A program made the translations under genes and the position numbers. A stretch of DNA of 64,000 nucleotides, taken from Pseudarthrobacter chlorophenolicus (GTDB lineage Bacteria; Actinomycetota; Actinomycetes; Actinomycetales; Micrococcaceae). Within the stretch, counting starts at the first letter, position 1; every line of letters starts with the position of its first letter. Location of the stretch: NCBI RefSeq assembly GCF_000962805.1, contig NZ_JZTW01000001.1, positions 310,001-374,000 of the forward strand, in the 5' to 3' direction. A model generated the notes under the pieces. It had not been told where the DNA came from. It searched no databases and saw only the letters and a list, made by a program, of their open reading frames with translations. This document shows, in pieces, positions 59,375 through 64,000 of the stretch.

Positions 59375-60025
59375 TCAGCCCCCCGAACTCTTGCCGCCGC
59401 TGGTGCCGCTCTTGGCGCTGGTGCCGAAGCCGCCGCGGCTGACCGTGCCGCCCTTGCTGCTGTAACCGGTGGAGGCTTTCGCGCCGCTGGGCATGGTCCG
59501 GGTGTAGTTGGGTGCGGTGGACCGGTTCTGGCCCACGGCGGGGACGGAGGCACCGCGGGAGTAGAAGTACCAGGCGTAGAGGCCGCCGCTGCGTCCGGAG
59601 GAGCTGTCGCAGTTGCGGTCCTCGACGCGCTCGCCGGTTTCGTCGTTGAAGCACACCTGGGCGTATTCGGGATCGTCCTGGTTGCTCGCCACGACGGCGG
59701 TGATGGTGCCGGCGAGCAGTGCCGTCACACCCAGGCCCACGACGACGGTGCGCCGCTGGGAGCGCTTCTTCCGGGCTGCTGCCTCGTTCTGCTGCTTCTC
59801 CCGGTCCCGGGCGAACGGGTCCACAGGGGTGACGGGTTCATTGAGGAGGTCAGGGCGGAGCTCCGGCTTGGGCACCTGCCACGGCGGAGGTTTGGGGGTA
59901 TTGCCCCCGTTTGGGGACGGAGCACCGTCGCCGGGCAGGCCGTTGCCGGCGTTGCTGCCCGGTTGGTTGTCCGGCCCGTTCTTTGGACCTTTGTCGTCTG
60001 GATCCACGGCGTCCCCCTCAGTCAT
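59375..60025 (-). CDS. YgiB-like membrane protein, partner of the YgiC-like ligase
   Basis: 216 aa. A hydrophilic Pro/Asn/Gly-rich N-terminus (about 1-88) leads to one transmembrane helix (about 90-112, TVVVGLGVTALLAGTITAVV) and an outer segment with two Cys ('YAQVCFNDETGERVEDRNC'). The Gly/Ser-rich C-terminus has 'GGTVSRGGFGTSAKSG', closely resembling the end of E. coli YgiB (DUF1190; TVTRGGFG-type, from memory). Gene order with a YgiC-like ligase, two bases apart, repeats E. coli ygiBC. It may be the ligase's substrate or anchor. The frame runs upstream to 60226, but ATG 60025 gives the sensible start. Confidence 0.75.
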   Translation of the reverse strand: MTEGDAVDPDDKGPKNGPDNQPGSNAGNGLPGDGAPSPNGGNTPKPPPWQVPKPELRPDLLNEPVTPVDPFARDREKQQNEAAARKKRSQRRTVVVGLGVTALLAGTITAVVASNQDDPEYAQVCFNDETGERVEDRNCDSSSGRSGGLYAWYFYSRGASVPAVGQNRSTAPNYTRTMPSGAKASTGYSSKGGTVSRGGFGTSAKSGTSGGKSSGG

Positions 60026-60153
60026 CCACGTGAAATGGGCACAGCGCTGCACCCCAAGTTGTGATCTGCACATCAGCGTAGTCCCTGCCGGTGCCGGCTG
60101 CGAGCCTGAAACAGGGGAGAACTGCCCACGGCAGGGGCAGGTCCGGGGAACCC

Positions 60154-60159
60154 TAGACT
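60154..60159 (+). promoter_or_regulatory. -10 box for leaderless MOSC gene
   Basis: TAGACT ends six bases before ATG 60166. Confidence 0.5.
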
Positions 60160-60165
60160 GTTGCC

Positions 60166-60822
60166 ATGGAAACCGCTTCACTGCTTGCCGTCTGCCGCGT
60201 CCACCAGCTCCTGCCGGATGCCTCAAACGTGGGTGTGACCGCCATCGACAAGCGTCCGGCGGAGGGCCCGGTCAAGGTTCACCGGCTGGGACTGACGGGC
60301 GACATCCAGGCCAACCGGGTCCACCACGGCGGCCCGGACCAGGCCATCTACGCCTACTCGCAGGCCGACGCCGACTACTGGGCCGGCGTGTTGCAACGGG
60401 AGGTGCCGCCGGGGGAGTTCGGCGAGAACCTCCGGGTGGCAGGCATCGATGCCACCTCCGCGGTGATCGGCGAGCGGTGGAGGATCGGGCTCGACGTCGA
60501 GCTGGAAGTCACCTCGCCGCGGACCCCCTGCGCCACGTTCCAGCGGCGGCTGGGGGAGCGCCAGTGGGTCAAGCGCTTCACCGACGAAGGGCGGGTGGGA
60601 GCGTACCTGCGGGTCATCAAGACCGGCAGCATCCAGGCGGGAGACCACATCCACCGCACTTACGTTCCGCGGCACGGTGTCACAGTGGGCAAGTGGTTCA
60701 GCGATCCGGACCTGGAATCCATGGAAGCGCTCCGGGATGCCGAGGCGGATGGTGAGATCAGGCTGCAGCAGCCAGAGTTCGGCAAGAAGTTCGAGGCCCT
60801 GCTGCGCCGGCTGGGGCAGTAG
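60166..60822 (+). CDS. MOSC domain protein (YiiM-like)
   Basis: 218 aa. The MOSC beta-barrel covers about 25-160, with 'KVHRLGLTGDIQANRVHHGG', the YiiM-type 'PDQAIYAYSQADADYW', 'FGENLRVAGIDATSAVIGER' and the conserved Cys in 'SPRTPCATFQRRLG'. A 3-alpha C-terminal extension follows (about 175-215). MOSC proteins bind the molybdenum cofactor or act on N-hydroxylated compounds. No Moco genes are nearby. The ATG follows TAGACT by six bases, so the gene has a leaderless mRNA. Confidence 0.87.
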   Translation: METASLLAVCRVHQLLPDASNVGVTAIDKRPAEGPVKVHRLGLTGDIQANRVHHGGPDQAIYAYSQADADYWAGVLQREVPPGEFGENLRVAGIDATSAVIGERWRIGLDVELEVTSPRTPCATFQRRLGERQWVKRFTDEGRVGAYLRVIKTGSIQAGDHIHRTYVPRHGVTVGKWFSDPDLESMEALRDAEADGEIRLQQPEFGKKFEALLRRLGQ

Positions 60823-60886
60823 CACCGGGTTGCAGTACCCCGTTGCGACCGGGCCATGTGCGCAACCTCACCGCCGTCGTCGCCCG

Positions 60887-61229
60887 TTGAATTACCTACG
60901 CGGGCCGCGCATACCCTACACTTGAAACATCCCCCACTCCGGAAATCCCTTATTCCTGCCCAATTTTTGAGGCAGGACTGGTAAGTGTTGGGGCCCGCGC
61001 AAGCGATGCGGGCATTTTCATAGGGAGAGCCGGCTAAAGAAAACGCTGTACAGACTGCTGGGATAGCAGCCAAGAGATGCAGCGAGAAGTCCTGCCATGG
61101 GATTGCGAAAGCGCCGGACTTCTGTGACCGGCCGGTCAACGTTTGCCCGGCACCATCGGCACGTGTACTGCGGCTCCGCTCACCTCGGGTAGTGCCGCCT
61201 GGCCCCCTATGGATGAGGAATAAATCCCT
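60887..61229 (+). other. Promoter and roughly 300-nt structured leader of the DEAD-box helicase
   Basis: The promoter is TTGAAT (60887-60892) and TACCCT (60912-60917), with a start near 60924. The leader then contains a terminator-like hairpin GCCCGC...GCGGGC followed by ATTTTC (about 60994-61020). An 8-bp stem AGAAGTCC/GGACTTCT (61085-61092 with 61116-61123) follows, with an inner GCGAAAGC tetraloop, and a perfect 14-bp palindrome TGACCGGCCGGTCA (61125-61138). No ORF is convincing. Long leaders are common on cold-shock helicase mRNAs; this one looks able to switch structures. Confidence 0.5.
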
Positions 61230-63314
61230 ATGCCCGAAAACCAGAACGAAACCACCAGCGTCATCGACGAGGCAGCAACCCCAGCCGCCGGGGAAGCCGC
61301 CCCGGCTGCTGCTCCCGCAGCTGACGCCCAGGACACCACCGACGTCAAAACCGGCGCCGACGCTGACGAAAACGCCGTCAAGTTCGCCGATCTCGGCATC
61401 GATGGCCGCGTCCTCGCCGCCCTGCAGGACGTCGGATACGAGAAGCCCTCGCCCATCCAGGCCGCTACAATCCCGCTGCTGCTCGAAGGCCGCGACGTTG
61501 TTGGCCTGGCGCAGACCGGTACCGGCAAGACTGCAGCATTCGCAGTGCCGGCACTGTCCCGCCTGGCTGAACTCCACGACCTCAACGGCCCGTCCCGCAA
61601 GACCCAGGCCCTGGTCCTCGCCCCCACCCGTGAGCTGGCGCTCCAGGTTGCCGAGGCGTTCACCTCCTACGCCAAGCACATTGACGACTTCACGGTCCTG
61701 CCCGTGTACGGCGGCTCCGCGTACGGTCCCCAGCTGGCCGGCCTGCGCCGCGGCGCCCAGGTTGTTGTGGGTACCCCCGGCCGCGTGATCGACCACATCT
61801 CCAAGGGTTCCCTTGACCTGTCCGAGCTGCAGTACCTGGTGCTGGACGAGGCCGATGAGATGCTGCGGATGGGCTTTGCCGAAGACGTGGAGCAGATCTT
61901 CCAGCAGACGCCGGAAGACCGCCAGGTGGCGCTGTTCTCGGCCACCATGCCGGGCCAGATCCGCCGGATGTCCAAGCAGTACCTGAACGACCCCGCCGAG
62001 ATCTCGGTCAAGACCAAGACCTCCACGGGCACCAACATCCGCCAGCGCTACCTGCAGATCATGGGCCCGCAGAAGCTGGACGCCATGACCCGCATCCTCG
62101 AGGTTGAAGAGTTCGACGGCGTGATCGCCTTCGTCCGCACCAAGATGGCCACCGAGGACCTGGCTGACAAGCTGAAGTCCCGCGGCTTCCAGGCTGCCGC
62201 CATCAACGGCGACATCCCGCAGCAGCAGCGTGAGCGCACCGTGGACGCGCTGAAGGAAGGCCGGATCGACATCCTTGTGGCCACCGACGTCGCGGCCCGC
62301 GGCCTGGACGTGGAGCGCATCAGCCACGTCATCAACTACGACATTCCGCACGACACGGAGTCCTACGTGCACCGGATCGGCCGCACCGGCCGCGCCGGCC
62401 GCAACGGTGACGCGATCCTGTTCATGACGCCCCGCGAGAAGTACCTGCTGCGCGCCATTGAAAAGGCAACCCGCCAGTCCGTGGAGCAGATGCACCTGCC
62501 CACCGCGGAGACCGTGAACACGCTTCGCCTGGGTAAGTTCGCCGAACGCATCACGGAAACCCTCGCCTCCGAGGACGTCTCGATGTTCCGCGACCTCATC
62601 GCTTCCTACGAAGAAGAGCACAAGGTGCCGGCAGCAGAAATCGCTGCGGCACTGGCCGTCATGGCCCAGGGCGGACAGCCGCTGCTGGTCAAGGAACTGG
62701 CTGCGGCTCCCGACTTCCAGAAGCGCGAGCGCTCCAAGGACGGCTTCGGCTCCCGTGGCCCCACCCGCCAGCTGACCGAGGGCAACGCCACCTACCGCAT
62801 CGCGGTGGGCCGCCGCCAGCGTGTCATGCCGGGTTCGATCGTGGGCGCCATCGCCAACGAGGGCGGCATCTCCTCCGCGCAGATCGGCGGCATCGATATC
62901 CGCTCGGACCACTCCCTGGTGGAGCTGCCCGCGGACCTGAGCCCCGAGCAGCTGCGTGCACTGTCCCGCACCCGGATCGGCGGCGAGCTGATCCACCTCG
63001 AGCTGGACAACGGCCGCAGGCCCTCCGGCGACCGTGGCGCCTACCAGGGCAACCGTGGCGGAGACCGCGGCGGCAACTTCAAGGGCAACGGCGGGTTCAA
63101 GAAGGAATTCCGGAAGAACGACGGCGAGCGTTCCTCGGCGGACCGCGGCGGCCGCTCCTACAGCGAGCGCTCTGAGCGCAGCTTCGGTTCAGACAACTAC
63201 AGCCGCGGCCAGTCCAGCGATTCCCGCTTCGGCGGCCACGGCGACGGCTCCCGCAAGCCCCGCAGCGGCGGCGACAGCGGTCACCGCGACTTCAACCGCA
63301 AGGGCAAGTGGTAA
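61230..63314 (+). CDS. deaD: DEAD-box ATP-dependent RNA helicase
   Basis: 694 aa. A roughly 45-residue acidic/Ala-rich N-terminus is followed by the helicase core: Q motif 'FADLGIDGRVLAALQDVGYE' with 'PSPIQ', Walker A 'AQTGTGKT' (94-101), DEAD at about 205, SAT at about 237, and motif VI 'HRIGRTGRAGR' (about 381). A DbpA-type RNA-binding domain ('YRIAVGRRQRVMPGSIVGAI', about 515-585) and a Gly/Arg/Ser-rich tail (about 590-694) follow. It unwinds structured RNA in ribosome assembly and cold adaptation. The long leader suggests post-transcriptional control. Confidence 0.95.
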   Translation: MPENQNETTSVIDEAATPAAGEAAPAAAPAADAQDTTDVKTGADADENAVKFADLGIDGRVLAALQDVGYEKPSPIQAATIPLLLEGRDVVGLAQTGTGKTAAFAVPALSRLAELHDLNGPSRKTQALVLAPTRELALQVAEAFTSYAKHIDDFTVLPVYGGSAYGPQLAGLRRGAQVVVGTPGRVIDHISKGSLDLSELQYLVLDEADEMLRMGFAEDVEQIFQQTPEDRQVALFSATMPGQIRRMSKQYLNDPAEISVKTKTSTGTNIRQRYLQIMGPQKLDAMTRILEVEEFDGVIAFVRTKMATEDLADKLKSRGFQAAAINGDIPQQQRERTVDALKEGRIDILVATDVAARGLDVERISHVINYDIPHDTESYVHRIGRTGRAGRNGDAILFMTPREKYLLRAIEKATRQSVEQMHLPTAETVNTLRLGKFAERITETLASEDVSMFRDLIASYEEEHKVPAAEIAAALAVMAQGGQPLLVKELAAAPDFQKRERSKDGFGSRGPTRQLTEGNATYRIAVGRRQRVMPGSIVGAIANEGGISSAQIGGIDIRSDHSLVELPADLSPEQLRALSRTRIGGELIHLELDNGRRPSGDRGAYQGNRGGDRGGNFKGNGGFKKEFRKNDGERSSADRGGRSYSERSERSFGSDNYSRGQSSDSRFGGHGDGSRKPRSGGDSGHRDFNRKGKW

Positions 63315-63341
63315 ACCTTCCGCGGGTTAGCTCCATGCACG

Positions 63342-63382
63342 ACGGCGATGGGCCGGCTTTCGAGCCGGCCCATCGCCGTTTA
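63342..63382 (+). terminator. Terminator of deaD
   Basis: A perfect 17-bp stem (63342-63358 with 63363-63379) capped by a TTCG tetraloop, ending in TTT. Confidence 0.9.
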
Positions 63383-63642
63383 ACTGCCCGGAACCTTCGT
63401 CCGCGCCGGCACGGTTCCGGTCCCGGGATGTCCGCAGCCGGGGGCCAGCACGTGCGGCCGCATGTGGGGCTGGACACATTCGGAGCCCCGAGCGGCTGCG
63501 GGGGGCTCCCAAAGGTGCTTCCCGCCGTCGTTCGCCCTGCCCTCCGGCGTGCCGGGAAACCCCGGAATCCCGCGGAATTTGGAGATATTTCAGCGCCGAA
63601 TCGCAACTGTTGCGGGCCGCCAGGACGGCCGTTCAGGCCGAT

Positions 63643-63671
63643 TTGTTGGTGCGTAAATCTTCCGGTAGAGT
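63643..63671 (+). promoter_or_regulatory. Promoter of tRNA-Thr
   Basis: TTGTTG (63643-63648) and TAGAGT (63666-63671), spaced by 17 bases, lie just upstream of the tRNA. Between 63383 and 63640 I see no gene or clear signal. Confidence 0.6.
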
Positions 63672-63682
63672 ATTTACTCGTT

Positions 63683-63754
63683 GCCCCCCTAGCTCAGTGG
63701 TAGAGCGCGTTCTTGGTAAGAACGAGGTCACCGGATCGATTCCGGTGGGGGGCT
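63683..63754 (+). tRNA. tRNA-Thr (GGT)
   Basis: Acceptor GCCCCCC pairs with GGGGGGC; the anticodon arm is CGTTC-TTGGTAA-GAACG with anticodon GGT; the T arm is ACCGG-ATCGATT-CCGGT. The CCA end is not encoded. Confidence 0.95.
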
Positions 63755-63765
63755 CTGAATGAGGG

Positions 63766-63806
63766 CCTGCGTCAAGGCGGTTTTGACCGGCTTGACGCAG
63801 GTTTTT
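63766..63806 (+). terminator. Terminator between tRNA-Thr and tRNA-Met
   Basis: CCTGCGTCAAG (63766-63776) pairs perfectly with CTTGACGCAGG (63791-63801), followed by five Ts. The two tRNAs therefore seem to be separate units or are joined only by read-through. Confidence 0.88.
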
Positions 63807-63815
63807 CTCATTCGT

Positions 63816-63889
63816 GGCGGTGTAGCTCAGTTGGTTAGAGCGCACGACTCATAATCGTGAGGTCGGGAGATCGAGCCTCCCCACCGCTA
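63816..63889 (+). tRNA. tRNA-Met (CAT, elongator type)
   Basis: Acceptor GGCGGTG pairs with CACCGCT (a G-U first pair); the anticodon arm is CACGA-CTCATAA-TCGTG with anticodon CAT; the T arm is GGGAG-ATCGAGC-CTCCC. The discriminator is A and CCA is not encoded. The first pair differs from the C-A mismatch of initiator tRNAs, so this is the elongator. Confidence 0.93.
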
Positions 63890-63895
63890 CAGGCT

Positions 63896-63929
63896 AAGCC
63901 CCCGGAATCCCCCGAGATTCCGGGGGCTT
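63896..63929 (+). terminator. Terminator after tRNA-Met
   Basis: A perfect 14-bp stem (63896-63909 with 63916-63929) directly after the tRNA. The last 70 bases of the window show no gene. Confidence 0.88.
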
Positions 63930-64000
63930 TCCTGTTTGTCCGAAGGGCAGTAGTTTTGCAGCAACTGTCGAACGGGGGAATCGGTGGACGCTCTTGCACA

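Noticed and set aside
60660-62996. 778-codon open frame on the minus strand across deaD and the end of the MOSC gene
   Set aside because: It mirrors the codons of the helicase gene; composition is unlike a real protein and no motif is visible.
1-64000. CRISPR arrays, prophage or insertion sequences
   Set aside because: No regularly spaced direct repeats, transposase, integrase or phage structural genes were seen on either strand.

Overview
The window is one contiguous stretch of a high-G+C actinobacterial chromosome. Gene content, codon bias and TANNNT -10 boxes fit the Micrococcaceae, most likely Arthrobacter or Pseudarthrobacter; this is inferred from family resemblance and was not tested by a search. 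I see no prophage, transposase, CRISPR array, rRNA operon or replication origin. It reads as ordinary core and accessory chromosome with about 53 protein genes (one cut by the left edge) and three tRNA genes.

Layout. 1-8.6 kb: a truncated catalase-like gene, envelope or stress membrane proteins (DUF1206, AI-2E family), a GntR regulator with a CynX/NimT-type MFS exporter, a CYTH-CHAD protein, and a methionine aminopeptidase divergent from a small HTH regulator across a large inverted repeat. 8.7-13.1 kb: a PucR regulator divergent from gamma-aminobutyraldehyde dehydrogenase and GABA transaminase, that is putrescine/GABA catabolism to succinate semialdehyde. 13.6-20.9 kb: a five-gene exopolysaccharide cassette (Pro-rich membrane protein, processive GT2 synthase, two polysaccharide deacetylases, a divergent GH10 lipoprotein). 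20.9-24.5 kb: RarD-type transporter, type IB topoisomerase, ferredoxin-NADP reductase. 24.7-29.2 kb: a GAF regulator followed by acetaldehyde dehydrogenase, alcohol dehydrogenase and DUF779. 29.4-38.7 kb: amino-acid permease, TetR, DUF2461, furA-katA, MFS, HtpX, YajQ, tRNA-Tyr, CBS-domain protein. 38.8-49.9 kb: a LysM protein with a sortase-like tail, a voltage-gated-type K+ channel, thioesterase, ABC exporter, thioredoxin, monooxygenase, acyl-CoA synthetase, a HhH-GPD glycosylase, VOC and DUF1304 proteins, and an ArsB/SLC13-like transporter. 50.0-52.6 kb: cystathionine beta-synthase and cystathionine gamma-synthase/lyase (transsulfuration). 52.7-55.4 kb: HxlR regulator with MFS exporter, then an SDR. 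55.5-60.0 kb, minus strand: a tightly coupled operon of YgiB-like protein, YgiC-like ATP-grasp ligase, APC permease and glutaryl-CoA-dehydrogenase-like enzyme. 60.2-64.0 kb: MOSC protein, DEAD-box helicase with a roughly 300-nt leader, tRNA-Thr and tRNA-Met.

Two gene sets look least explained: the exopolysaccharide cassette, which resembles Pga/Ica logic rebuilt with a GH10 enzyme, and the ygiBC-permease-dehydrogenase operon, whose ligase cannot be using glutathione if the host is a mycothiol-type actinobacterium. A window-wide pattern also stands out. About 18 genes have a TANNNT hexamer ending exactly 6 or 7 nt before the start codon, which predicts leaderless mRNAs and fixes several start sites. 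Five dispersed hairpins sit between genes, two of them members of one 47-bp family.
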